Assembly (NCBI RefSeq): GCF_000764665.1
Contig: NZ_JRGM01000012.1
Coordinates: 62,001 to 126,000 of the forward strand
Origin: Aeromonas lacus
Lineage (GTDB): Bacteria > Pseudomonadota > Gammaproteobacteria > Enterobacterales > Aeromonadaceae
DNA: 64,000 bases
Reading direction: 5' to 3'
Positions 48,109 to 56,559 of this stretch are shown here, piece by piece; the stretch's first letter is position 1; the number at the start of each line of letters is the position of its first letter. Made by a program: the position numbers and the translations under genes. Under the pieces are notes generated by a model. That model ran no database searches, was not told the origin of the DNA, and saw only the letters and a program-made list of their open reading frames with translations.

Positions 48109-48233
48109 AACACCTCCAATAAAAAATGGAGCGTTATGATAGTGAAACAACCATAACGGAAGCTGTACCTCGCGGCCAAAAGCAGCGAATTGATGGTAAT
48201 TTGCTGCGAATGTCGGCAATTTGCATGGATTTA

Positions 48234-48266
48234 AAAACAACAAGGGCTGCCACTGGCAGCCCTTGT
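48234..48266 (-). terminator. Terminator after the YgdI/YgdR-like gene
   Basis: On the minus strand CAAGGGCTGCC, AGT loop, GGCAGCCCTTG, then TTGTTTTTA. Confidence 0.85.
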
Positions 48267-48281
48267 CATCTCATGGCAGGC

Positions 48282-48491
48282 TCAACGCTCCATGATCTGG
48301 GTGACGTCATCCTTTTTGATCATCACTTCGCGCCCTTCGGTATCGTAGTAGCGATACATGCCGGTGCTCTCGTCCAGCTTGGGTTTGCTATCGGTGGTGA
48401 TCATCTTGCCATCCTTGGTACTCATGATGTACTGGGAGCTGCATGCCACCAGCCCCAGTGCACAGATCAGGATCATCATCAGTTGTTTCAT
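48282..48491 (-). CDS. YgdI/YgdR-like small lipoprotein (DUF903)
   Basis: 69 aa from ATG 48491. Signal with lipobox LVACS (acylated Cys), then a short SH3-like domain with YIMSTKDGKMITTDSKPKLD and GMYRYYDTEGREVMIKKDDV, diagnostic of the YgdI/YgdR family. Position +2 is Ser, so outer-membrane sorting is expected. Function unknown. The open frame to 48524 adds residues before the signal. Confidence 0.92.
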   Translation of the reverse strand: MKQLMMILICALGLVACSSQYIMSTKDGKMITTDSKPKLDESTGMYRYYDTEGREVMIKKDDVTQIMER

Positions 48492-48645
48492 CGCCGCTTT
48501 TGCCTCCCTCTGCACCCTCACCATGAGGATGATGAGTGAAGCCTAGCTCAACATCCTGGCCCCGTTTGCATCGATGTTGGCAACGGGATCCGCGTCAAAA
48601 ATCAGTGAGTTAGCCTTTATGACAGCGATGAATCAGGCACCGGAA

Positions 48646-48675
48646 TAAAAAAGGCCGGACAACTGTCCGGCCTGT
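48646..48675 (-). terminator. Terminator after the rhodanese gene
   Basis: On the minus strand GGCCGGACA, short loop, TGTCCGGCC, then TTTTTTATT. Confidence 0.9.
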
Positions 48676-48692
48676 TCTGCGGAGTGTATCCG

Positions 48693-49985
48693 TTACTTGG
48701 CAGGCTTGCGCTCGCCGGTCACAGTCGGGTTCTTGGGATCGGAACTCCACTCGTACCAGCCGCCGTCGTAGACGCTGATCCGCTTCCAGTCCATCAGCCA
48801 GGCGTAGAAGAAGGCTTCGGAGGCACGCCAGCCGGTACCGCAGTAGAAAGCGGCCTGCTGGGTCGGCTCGATGTTCCACTCATCCCACATGGCGAGGATC
48901 TCGCGGGCCGGCTTCATGGTGCCGTCCGGGTTATGGAAGTCGCTCATGCTGTTGGCATCGACACCACCATGACCCCACTTGGCCCCCGGGATATCACCCT
49001 TTGGCTTGATGTAGCTGTAGCCGGAGGTGTTGCCGACAAACTCGTCCCAGGTACGCACGCTGACCAGCGCGCTATCGGGCTGCTTGAGCAAGGTCTTGGC
49101 CTGATCCAAAGTGGTGTAGTACTCGGGGTGAGCGGGAATGGCCACGCCAAAATCCTTCACCGGCTCATATTTGTTGGGCAGACCGGTTTCGGTGCGCAGG
49201 TGCTGGATAAACCAGGCATCCAGGCCGCCGTCCAGCAGGCGGACATCTTCAACGCCGGCATACATCATCAGGTGAGCGGCACGGGCAGCGGCCATGGTGT
49301 TGCGACCGTAGAGGATCACGGTGGTGTCGTGACGGATACCATTTTCCAGCAGCAGCTTTTTAAGCGCCTCGTCAGAGACCTTGTTCCACAGCGGCTCCTC
49401 TTCCAGACGGTTGGTATCGATATAACCCGCCCCCGGAATGTGGCTGAGCAGATAGGCCTTGGGTGAACCCCAATCCACCTCAAACAGCTTCCAGTCACCC
49501 TTGGGCGCTGCGGCTACCGGCCGGCCTTCCTGCAGGTCGAGCAACCAGCGTGGGTAGACCAGTTGCTGCCAGCGAGCCAGGTGTTCGCGCGGGGCGCTTT
49601 GCCAGCCCTGCAGCTCGAACAACTGCTTGATGCCCTGCATGCGCAGCATGCGCGCCACTTCGGCCACTTCGCGCGGTGCACCATACAGTGCGACCGGGCG
49701 GTCGGCTTTCAGCCCCTTGGTAGCAAGGGCGGCAGGCCAATCCGCATCGCGGTATTTCCACTCGGCGGAGAGGCTCTCGGCGCCGGCCACATGGCCCCCC
49801 TGCTTCTCGCCCTCCATGGGCCACCCCTGATAGAAGTAGCTGGCGCGAGTATCCAGGATGACCGCCTGTTTGGCCTTGGCGTCAGCCAGCGAAAGCGGTG
49901 GCAATTCGGCTGCAAAGGTGGGCAGGGCACACCAGAGCAGCAAGGTCGCCAGCGCGGCCTGCAAGAAGCGAAGATGTCGTTTCAT
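48693..49985 (-). CDS. ynjE: Periplasmic three-domain rhodanese (YnjE-like sulfurtransferase)
   Basis: 430 aa from ATG 49985 with a signal peptide ending LPTFAA. Three rhodanese domains follow, as in E. coli YnjE: the first two lack a catalytic Cys (VALYGAPREVAEV and VILYGRNTMAAARAA) and the third carries the active-site loop FYCGTGWRASE. A thiosulfate-type sulfurtransferase in the periplasm; the physiological acceptor is unknown. In-frame ATG at 50012 is possible. It is close to (30 bp downstream of) the glutaminase gene on the same strand. Confidence 0.9.
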   Translation of the reverse strand: MKRHLRFLQAALATLLLWCALPTFAAELPPLSLADAKAKQAVILDTRASYFYQGWPMEGEKQGGHVAGAESLSAEWKYRDADWPAALATKGLKADRPVALYGAPREVAEVARMLRMQGIKQLFELQGWQSAPREHLARWQQLVYPRWLLDLQEGRPVAAAPKGDWKLFEVDWGSPKAYLLSHIPGAGYIDTNRLEEEPLWNKVSDEALKKLLLENGIRHDTTVILYGRNTMAAARAAHLMMYAGVEDVRLLDGGLDAWFIQHLRTETGLPNKYEPVKDFGVAIPAHPEYYTTLDQAKTLLKQPDSALVSVRTWDEFVGNTSGYSYIKPKGDIPGAKWGHGGVDANSMSDFHNPDGTMKPAREILAMWDEWNIEPTQQAAFYCGTGWRASEAFFYAWLMDWKRISVYDGGWYEWSSDPKNPTVTGERKPAK

Positions 49986-50014
49986 GGTGATTTCTCGATT
50001 CATAGTGAACAAGG

Positions 50015-50947
50015 TTAAAAAATGGAGCGGCCCAGACGCTCGGCCAATAACTCCAGCGCTGCCGTCCCTGCCAGCGAATTGCCCGCTTTGTTAAGCTCGG
50101 GCGACCAGACACAGACGCACAATTCTCCCGGGATCAGGGCCACGATACCACCGCCGACCCCGGACTTGCCCGGCATGCCAACCCGGTAGGCAAAATCTCC
50201 CGCCTCGTCATAGAGACCGCAGGTCGCGAGCAGGGCGTTGACCTGCTTGGTAGTGCGCGCCGGCAGCAGCGGGGTAGTCTCGCCAAGCGGCAAGCCTCGG
50301 TTGGCCAGATAGATAAAGGTTCTCGCCAGATCAACGCAACTCATGCGGATGGCGCAGGCATTGAAATAGCTCTGCAACACCTTGTCCACTTCGTTTTCGA
50401 AGTTGCCATAGGCCTTCATCAGATAGGCGATGGCGGCGTTGCGGGCCGAGTGCTGATATTCGGAGCGGGCGACGACCTGATCCGCCATGATGGCCGGATT
50501 GCCGGAGAGGCGGCGAGCCAGCTCCAGAGTACGCTGACGCGGTGCAGTGAGGCGGGTCTCCAGCAGATCGTTGACCACCAGAGCGCCGGCATTGATAAAG
50601 GGGTTGCGGGGTATCCCCTGCTCGAACTCGAGCTGAACCAGCGAGTTGAAGGGTTGGCCTGAGGGCTCTTTGCCGACCCGGGCCCAGATCTCCTCCTCCT
50701 GATAGAGGGTGAGTGCCAGCGTCAGGCTCAGGGCCTTGGAGATACTCTGGATGGAGAAGGGTTCGAAGGCATCACCGGCAGTGAACAGCTCCCCCTCCAC
50801 GGTACAGACCGCAATGCCCAGCCGGTCGGCCGGCACCTGCGCCAGCGCAGGAATATAGTCGGCCACCTTGCCGTGCCCCAGCAGCGGGCGCACCTCTTCC
50901 AGAATGCTGGCCAGTAATTCGGATGACAACACCATAAGCAATTCCAT
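50015..50947 (-). CDS. glsA: Glutaminase (serine-dependent, GlsA/GlsB family)
   Basis: Hydrolyses glutamine to glutamate and ammonia. 310 aa; beta-lactamase-like fold with the SxxK catalytic pair in [44 protein letters not shown], and [15 protein letters not shown] near the end, all diagnostic. ATG 50947 or 50935 are both possible starts. Together with gltS and ansA in this window it adds to local glutamate-related genes, but they are not in one operon. Confidence 0.95.
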   Translation of the reverse strand: MELLMVLSSELLASILEEVRPLLGHGKVADYIPALAQVPADRLGIAVCTVEGELFTAGDAFEPFSIQSISKALSLTLALTLYQEEEIWARVGKEPSGQPFNSLVQLEFEQGIPRNPFINAGALVVNDLLETRLTAPRQRTLELARRLSGNPAIMADQVVARSEYQHSARNAAIAYLMKAYGNFENEVDKVLQSYFNACAIRMSCVDLARTFIYLANRGLPLGETTPLLPARTTKQVNALLATCGLYDEAGDFAYRVGMPGKSGVGGGIVALIPGELCVCVWSPELNKAGNSLAGTAALELLAERLGRSIF

Positions 50948-50981
50948 GACTAATGCGGGTGTGGAGATCCCATCCCCACTG

Positions 50982-51011
50982 ACAAAAATCCCGCCAGTGG
51001 CGGGATTTGTC
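50982..51011 (-). terminator. Terminator after yggL
   Basis: On the minus strand AATCCCGCCA, C, TGGCGGGATTTTTGTC. Confidence 0.85.
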
Positions 51012-51066
51012 TATCTGACTGCGGCAGGCAGTCGACACCGGCTCGCCTGCCACAGCGAGTCTGGTA

Positions 51067-51399
51067 TCAGGCGGGTTCGCCGTACCAGAGGTCGAACAGT
51101 TCGGTGACCACGACAGCTTCCATCCCCTTGCCTTCCAGCCAGGATTTGACGGCGGCACGGTCTTCTTCGCTGCACTTGCCCAGCTGCTGGGTGCAGATCA
51201 TCCCTTCCCAGGCCAGGTGGCCGGAACCGGCGAAAGCCAGTTTGCGGGGCTCGATCACTTCATCGATCATCGCATCGACTACGGCATCGATGGTCTCTTC
51301 GGCAGTGCCGACCGGGAAGTTGAAACTGATGTCGAAACCCATTTCCTGGAATTCATCGACGCGCAGTTTCTTGCGCAGGCGGCGGCTACGATTGGCCAT
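51067..51399 (-). CDS. yggL: YggL-like protein (DUF469)
   Basis: 110 aa beginning ANRSRRLRKKLRVDEFQEMGF, the conserved start of YggL, with NFPVGTAEETIDAVVDAMID and the end LFDLWYGEPA-like. E. coli YggL is reported to associate with the large ribosomal subunit; the basic N-terminus is compatible. It lies directly downstream of trmB on the same strand, as in E. coli, so the two are probably co-transcribed. Confidence 0.93.
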   Translation of the reverse strand: MANRSRRLRKKLRVDEFQEMGFDISFNFPVGTAEETIDAVVDAMIDEVIEPRKLAFAGSGHLAWEGMICTQQLGKCSEEDRAAVKSWLEGKGMEAVVVTELFDLWYGEPA

Positions 51400-51447
51400 G
51401 ATAGCTCCTCAAGTTAGTTGATACGCTAGGTGTGTTGACGTGCCAGC

Positions 51448-52161
51448 TCAGCTGACACGCTTGAAAATCAGATCCCAAACCCCGTGCCCCAGACGATGGC
51501 CACGTTGCTCGAATTTGGTCAGCGGGCGCCAGTCAGGGCGCGGCACCCAGTTGCCGGTGGCAGAGGTGTTCTCGTAACCCTCGGCTACGCTCATCACTTC
51601 CAGCATGTGCTCGGCATAGTTTTCCCAGTCGGTCGCCATGTGGAATACGCCACCGATGGCCAGCTTCTGGCGAATGTCCTGGGCAAACGCAGGCTGCACG
51701 ATGCGGCGCTTGTGGTGACGGCTCTTGTGCCAGGGATCCGGGAAGAAGAGCTGCAGGCAGGAGAGTGAACCGTTCGGGATCATGTGCTCCAGCACCTCGA
51801 CCGCATCGTGGCAGATCACCTTCAGATTGGTGACACCCGCTTCCTGAGCGGTACCCAGACAGGCGCCCACGCCCGGGGAGTGCACTTCGATGCCGATGAA
51901 GTTCTTCTCGGGGGCATTCCTGGCCATCTCGACCAGAGAGGCGCCCATACCAAAGCCGATCTCCAGCACCACAGGTGCTTCACGGCCAAACAGTGCGACC
52001 AAATCGAGTTGCTTTGGCTCGAAATCGATGCCCATGACCGGCCAGAGCTCTTCCAGGGCCTTCTCCTGCCCTTTGGTCAGGCGGCCTTCGCGACGGACAA
52101 AGCTGCGGATCTTGCGCATGAACTTGCCGTCTTCGTTAAATACATCTTGGGTCACAGGCAT
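51448..52161 (-). CDS. trmB: tRNA (guanine-46-N7)-methyltransferase TrmB
   Basis: 237 aa. SAM-dependent class I methyltransferase: [16 protein letters not shown] is the SAM motif, [16 protein letters not shown] and [21 protein letters not shown] hold the conserved catalytic Asp region, and [36 protein letters not shown] is the standard C-terminus (short excerpts of a longer match). Upstream partner of yggL. Confidence 0.96.
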   Translation of the reverse strand: MPVTQDVFNEDGKFMRKIRSFVRREGRLTKGQEKALEELWPVMGIDFEPKQLDLVALFGREAPVVLEIGFGMGASLVEMARNAPEKNFIGIEVHSPGVGACLGTAQEAGVTNLKVICHDAVEVLEHMIPNGSLSCLQLFFPDPWHKSRHHKRRIVQPAFAQDIRQKLAIGGVFHMATDWENYAEHMLEVMSVAEGYENTSATGNWVPRPDWRPLTKFEQRGHRLGHGVWDLIFKRVS

Positions 52162-52511
52162 AATGGTCTCGTTATTTCATCAATCCGGGTAATACATCTG
52201 GTGTCCGATCCCGCCGGGGGATCGCTTGCGGCCCGCTATTTCATCGCACCGCAAAAACAGGGGAGCGAATTATCCCAAGATGGGCCCAAGGCGCAAGTGT
52301 TTCGAGCAACAAATATTCCAGCCAGCAGCTCCCCCGCCCCCTCACTGGCATCACTACTCCGACTAACCGCCCAATATAATCCGCAGTAGAGTCAATCCAG
52401 CCCTTTTTTAGCGATTTTTGTGACAATCATTGCCTCATTTCTGAAATCTGATACAAACGGATAACCTGGCGGTCGAATGGAGCGACCGCCCACATGCCGA
52501 GAGAATTGCCT
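52162..52511. other. 350-bp divergent region between trmB and the aminotransferase
   Basis: No ORF. It contains a TATAAT at 52375-52380 on the plus strand and, nearer the gene, TTGCCT (about 52430) spaced ~17 bases from GATACA, either of which could serve the aminotransferase. Confidence 0.45.
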
Positions 52512-53693
52512 ATGCAGCCGTTTTTTGCCCAGCGCTTCGAGAAGGTCGAGCCTTCCTTTATCCGTGAAATCCTCAAAGTTGCCGCCAATCCGGAGATCAT
52601 CTCCTTCGCCGGCGGCCTGCCCAATCCTCACCTGTTTCCGGTCAAGGCCATCGATCAGGCTTGTCAGGATGTGCTGCGCGAACAGGGGGCTGCCGCCCTG
52701 CAATATGCGGCGACCGAAGGGTATGCGCCGCTGCGCCAGTACATTGCCGACCGCTATCTGGCCCGCCACGGCATGCAGGTCAATCCGGACAACATCCTCA
52801 TTACCAGTGGCTCCCAGCAGGCGCTGGATCTGCTGGGCAAGGTGCTGATCGACGAGGGTCAGGATCTCATCATCGAAGAGCCGGGTTATCTGGGCGCCAT
52901 TCAGGCCTTCTCTGTCTATCAACCGAATTTCAAGCCAATCACCCTCGGCGAAGCCGGGCTGGATCTGGCGGCGCTGGATGCGCTGCTGGCAAGCGACTCC
53001 AATGCCAAGTTGCTCTACGGCGTCCCCAACTTCCAGAACCCGAGTGGCGTCTCCTACAGCCGTGCCAACCGCGAGGCGCTGGCTGAGCGACTGGTGCGCC
53101 ACGAGCTCCTGATGGTGGAAGATGATCCCTACGGCGAGCTGCGCTTCGAGGGAGAACATCTGCCCCCGATTGCCAAGCTGGCGCCCAACAATACCGTGCT
53201 GCTCGGCTCCTTCTCCAAAACCGTGGTGCCCGCCTTCCGTCTGGGCTGGATGCTGGTGCCGGAGTGGCTGCGCAAGAAGGTGACCATCGCCAAACAGGCG
53301 ACCGACCTGCACAGCAACGCCTTCAGCCAGCAGGTGCTGCACCGCTTCCTGATGGATAACTCCCTTGACGCCCATCTGGAGAAGATCAAGGAAGTCTATG
53401 GCCGTCAGCGCGCCGCCATGGAAGCCGCCCTGACCCGTCACTGCCCGCCCGGTGTCAGCTACACCCGACCGGAAGGGGGCATGTTCCTCTGGTTGACCCT
53501 GCCGGCTCATATCAGCGCCATGGCCCTGTTTGACGAGGCGATCAAGGAGAAGGTAGCCTTCGTGCCGGGCGCCCCCTTCTATGTGCGCCCCGAAATTCAG
53601 AACACCCTGCGTCTGAGCTTCTCCTGCGTCGATGAAGCGACCATTGAGGAGGGGGTCAAGCGGTTAGCTCGCGCCCTCCAGCGGATGCTCTGA
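52512..53693 (+). CDS. PLP-dependent aminotransferase, class I/II (LysN/Aro8-like)
   Basis: 393 aa from ATG 52512, after GAGAGAATTGCCT. Fold-type I aminotransferase of the subgroup that includes 2-aminoadipate transaminase: ILKVAANPEIISFAGGLPNP, SGSQQALDLLGKVLIDEGQ, PNFQNPSGVSYS, VEDDPYGELRFEG and the PLP-lysine motif GSFSKTVVPAFRLGW. It has no GntR-type DNA-binding domain, unlike MocR regulators with similar catalytic domains. The substrate cannot be told from sequence; an amino-acid transaminase is safe. Monocistronic with a terminator after it. Confidence 0.9.
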   Translation: MQPFFAQRFEKVEPSFIREILKVAANPEIISFAGGLPNPHLFPVKAIDQACQDVLREQGAAALQYAATEGYAPLRQYIADRYLARHGMQVNPDNILITSGSQQALDLLGKVLIDEGQDLIIEEPGYLGAIQAFSVYQPNFKPITLGEAGLDLAALDALLASDSNAKLLYGVPNFQNPSGVSYSRANREALAERLVRHELLMVEDDPYGELRFEGEHLPPIAKLAPNNTVLLGSFSKTVVPAFRLGWMLVPEWLRKKVTIAKQATDLHSNAFSQQVLHRFLMDNSLDAHLEKIKEVYGRQRAAMEAALTRHCPPGVSYTRPEGGMFLWLTLPAHISAMALFDEAIKEKVAFVPGAPFYVRPEIQNTLRLSFSCVDEATIEEGVKRLARALQRML

Positions 53694-53713
53694 CCCAAGC
53701 CACCGCACTGAAA

Positions 53714-53748
53714 CAAAAAACCAGCGAACAGTTCGCTGGTTTTTTTAT
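53714..53748. terminator. Bidirectional terminator (aminotransferase / EAL gene)
   Basis: AAAAAACCAGCGAAC, one-base centre, GTTCGCTGGTTTTTTT. Confidence 0.93.
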
Positions 53749-53766
53749 GCCTTCACTTAACCACAA

Positions 53767-55296
53767 TCAGCCAAACAGGCTCTTGCAAAACTGCGCCATC
53801 GGCATGGGGCGACCATAGAGATACCCTTGCAGATAGTCGACATGGCGATCCCGCAGGTAGTCCGCCTGCGACTGCTTCTCGACCCCCTCCGCGATCAGGA
53901 TCAATTCAAGCCGTTTCGCCAGATCAATCACGTTCTCGACGATATGGCTGGAGAGAGCATCCGTGCCAATCATCTCCACAAAGCTCCGGTCAATCTTGAT
54001 GGCATCGACCTGAAACTGTTGCAGATAGGTCAGACTGGAGTGGCCGGTGCCAAAGTCATCGATAGAGATCAACACGCCCAGCTTGCGCAATTCGGCAAAC
54101 ATCCGTGCGGTTGTCTCATCGGCCACCAGCAACTCCCGCTCCGTCAGCTCCAGCCCCAAATCAACGGGATTCTCCTTGAAGGCGTCGAGAAACGCCTTGC
54201 AGTCAGCCAACAGGTCGAGATCCTGAAAGTGTTTGGCACTGATATTGAAGCAAAAATGAAACTTTGCTGGCAGCTTTCCGGCATAAGGGGAGAAGTGGTC
54301 ACGCACCTCGGCCATCAACAGGCTGGTCATCGGAACAATCAGCCCGCTATCTTCCGCCAGCGGGATAAAGCGATCCGGCGGAATCATCCCCTGTTTGGGG
54401 TGCTGCCAGCGCATCAGCACCTCACAGCCACGCCACTGCTCGTCATCACCTGAGACCACCGGCTGCAGGTAGGGGATAAACTCCTCATCGATCAACGCCC
54501 GCTTGAGCTCCTCCGCTGGTGAGCTGCTACGCCCCATCAGCCGGAATGTCCCCACGCCAACCAGCAACCCCAGCAGAGGGTAGAGCAGGATGTGGCCCCA
54601 GGAGTGGCGCCAGGCGTGCTCAAGATAATCCTCTCGTGTCACCCGGGTCGCCACCTGATAGGGATAGCGGCTCGAAGAGAAGGCCAGATATCCCGGCTCA
54701 GTTGCAGGTGGTCCCCCTGCGACTTGCCCGCTACCAAACATGGCACGGGTGCCGACGATAAGGGCCATCGGCGAGTTCTTGCTGGAGATATCGAGGATAT
54801 TGCGCAGGTAGTAACCATCGACACCAACCAGCACACTCCCCTCACCAGCGGAATGACGAAATATCAGTAAAGGGTGATCCGGGGTAACCACATTGCCTTT
54901 GAGCAACTGCAAACGGCCCGCAACATAGCTGTTTGCGTCGAACACCCCGTCGTAATCGCCATAAAGGGAGGAGCAGTAGATACGGCTGCCGATCGCCAGA
55001 TTGACGGAACGGACATCGGGGACGATAGCCGCCTGTTCTCGCAGCAGTTGCGCCGTATCCCTGCAGGGTTTACCCAGCATGTTCTCTACATTGATCGCAG
55101 CCTGACGGGCATGATCCACGGTCCGGTCAAACAGGGTCAGCGAATATTGCAACCGCTGCTGGGCATCCTTGTTCACTTCCGACATGGTTTGCCAGGCCAC
55201 TGTCAGCTCCCCCAGTACCAGTAACGCACCACCCGCGAGCAGGGCAGCAAAAAGCCTTGCACGCAGCTTGCTTGTTTTCAGACGATGAAATGGCAT
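53767..55296 (-). CDS. CSS-motif cyclic-di-GMP phosphodiesterase (PdeC-like)
   Basis: 509 aa: first membrane helix (LFAALLAGGALLVLGELTVAW), a periplasmic CSS domain with IYCSSLYG and an upstream Cys (KPCRDT) that can pair with it, a second helix (ILLYPLLGLLVGVGTFRLMG), then a cytoplasmic EAL domain. The metal/catalytic motifs are present: EVLMRW (EVL in place of EAL), NISAKHF, LELTERE, SIDDFGTGHSSL and AEGVEKQ, so it should be active. In E. coli such proteins are controlled by the redox state of the CSS disulfide (DsbA/DsbB). Transcribed alone. Confidence 0.93.
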   Translation of the reverse strand: MPFHRLKTSKLRARLFAALLAGGALLVLGELTVAWQTMSEVNKDAQQRLQYSLTLFDRTVDHARQAAINVENMLGKPCRDTAQLLREQAAIVPDVRSVNLAIGSRIYCSSLYGDYDGVFDANSYVAGRLQLLKGNVVTPDHPLLIFRHSAGEGSVLVGVDGYYLRNILDISSKNSPMALIVGTRAMFGSGQVAGGPPATEPGYLAFSSSRYPYQVATRVTREDYLEHAWRHSWGHILLYPLLGLLVGVGTFRLMGRSSSPAEELKRALIDEEFIPYLQPVVSGDDEQWRGCEVLMRWQHPKQGMIPPDRFIPLAEDSGLIVPMTSLLMAEVRDHFSPYAGKLPAKFHFCFNISAKHFQDLDLLADCKAFLDAFKENPVDLGLELTERELLVADETTARMFAELRKLGVLISIDDFGTGHSSLTYLQQFQVDAIKIDRSFVEMIGTDALSSHIVENVIDLAKRLELILIAEGVEKQSQADYLRDRHVDYLQGYLYGRPMPMAQFCKSLFG

Positions 55297-55562
55297 GGCT
55301 TACTCTTCGTATACAGGAGGTAGCTACCGAGGTAGCGGATGGCAGCTTGGGCCTTGGCCACAAGCAGTAGCAATGATAACGATTCAGTAACAGCCTCTCA
55401 CATCACAAAAATCCATCAACAGAGGCCAAGGATTAAATGTATTGCCCGGCTGTCGGGAAAAGGCTCATCCATCTTGCTCCACCAGCCCGAGGTTGGCACG
55501 CCGCTTGTCCATCGGGATCAGGGCCATTAGAGTAGAACAAACGACCGCAGGAGCGCGCAGCA

Positions 55563-56468
55563 ATGAAGATTCTGATTACCGGAGGAACCGGTTTTATTGG
55601 CCGCCGGCTGGTGGCCCATCTCAAGGTCAACCACGACGTGGTCGTCCTGAGCCGACAAGGCAGTCGCGCCTACTCCCTGCTTGGCCACGATGTCCAGATC
55701 ATCGATAGCCTCGACAGCCTAGATGATCTCAACGATGTGGATGCAGTGATCAATCTGGCAGGCGAACCCATAGCCGCAGGCCGCTGGAGCGAGCAGCGCA
55801 AGCAACTGCTCTGCGACAGCCGCTGGCTGCTGACCGAGCAGCTGGTCGACCTTATCAAGCTATCCACAACGCCCCCCAGGGTGCTGATCAACGCCTCCGC
55901 CATCGGCTGGTATGGCAGGCAGGGGGCAGAGCCCCTCGACGAGCAGTGCCGCTCACTCCATCAGGAGTTCACCCACCAGCTCTGTCAGCAGTGGGAAACG
56001 CTGGCGCAGGAAGCTGGCAGCAAACAGACCCGGGTCTGCATCGTGCGGATCGGGCTGGTGCTCGGCATGGATGGCGGCGCCCTGCCCAAAATGCTGCCCC
56101 CCTATCGCCTCGGTCTTGGCGGCCCAATGGGCAGTGGCAATCAGATGATGAGCTGGATCCATGTGCAGGATCTGGTGCGCGCCATGCTGTTTCTGCTGGA
56201 GCACGAGGAGTGCAACGGTATCTTCAACGGCACGGCGCCTCATCCTGTCAGCAACCGGGAGTTCAGCCAGACCCTGGCTCGCACCCTCCATCGCCCGCAC
56301 CTCTTCTTCGTCCCGGCGCCGCTGCTGCAACTGGTGATGGGAGAGGCTGCCGACCTGCTGCTGACCGGGCAAAACGTACTGCCCGCGCATCTGCAACAGG
56401 CCGGCTTCCACTTTACCTACCCGCAGCTGCCGCAGGCACTGACCGATCTGTTGCGAGAGACTCGCTAA
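55563..56468 (+). CDS. yfcH: YfcH-like NAD(P)-dependent epimerase (TIGR01777)
   Basis: 301 aa. Extended SDR-type Rossmann protein: N-terminal MKILITGGTGFIGRRLV, NLAGEPIAAGRWSEQRK, INASAIGWYGRQG and the C-terminal DUF1731 part (ALTDLLRETR). The YxxxK active site is not typical, as usual in this family. Function unproven; deletion effects on cell division have been suggested for relatives. Monocistronic, divergent from the EAL gene by 266 bp. Confidence 0.92.
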   Translation: MKILITGGTGFIGRRLVAHLKVNHDVVVLSRQGSRAYSLLGHDVQIIDSLDSLDDLNDVDAVINLAGEPIAAGRWSEQRKQLLCDSRWLLTEQLVDLIKLSTTPPRVLINASAIGWYGRQGAEPLDEQCRSLHQEFTHQLCQQWETLAQEAGSKQTRVCIVRIGLVLGMDGGALPKMLPPYRLGLGGPMGSGNQMMSWIHVQDLVRAMLFLLEHEECNGIFNGTAPHPVSNREFSQTLARTLHRPHLFFVPAPLLQLVMGEAADLLLTGQNVLPAHLQQAGFHFTYPQLPQALTDLLRETR

Positions 56469-56499
56469 CACCTCCCCTAACCACCACAGGCCACACAAC

Positions 56500-56530
56500 A
56501 ATCAGCCCGACCACTGGTCGGGCTGATTCT
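56500..56530. terminator. Bidirectional terminator (yfcH / ybbP)
   Basis: AATCAGCCCGACCA, C, TGGTCGGGCTGATT between convergent genes. Confidence 0.85.
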
Positions 56531-56559
56531 CTCCAGCACCTGCGCTCTCGAGGGCCTGA

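Noticed and set aside
53767-55296. EVL instead of EAL as sign of an inactive phosphodiesterase
   Set aside because: Only the Glu is a metal ligand; EVL/ExL variants are common, and the DDFG and other ligands are intact.
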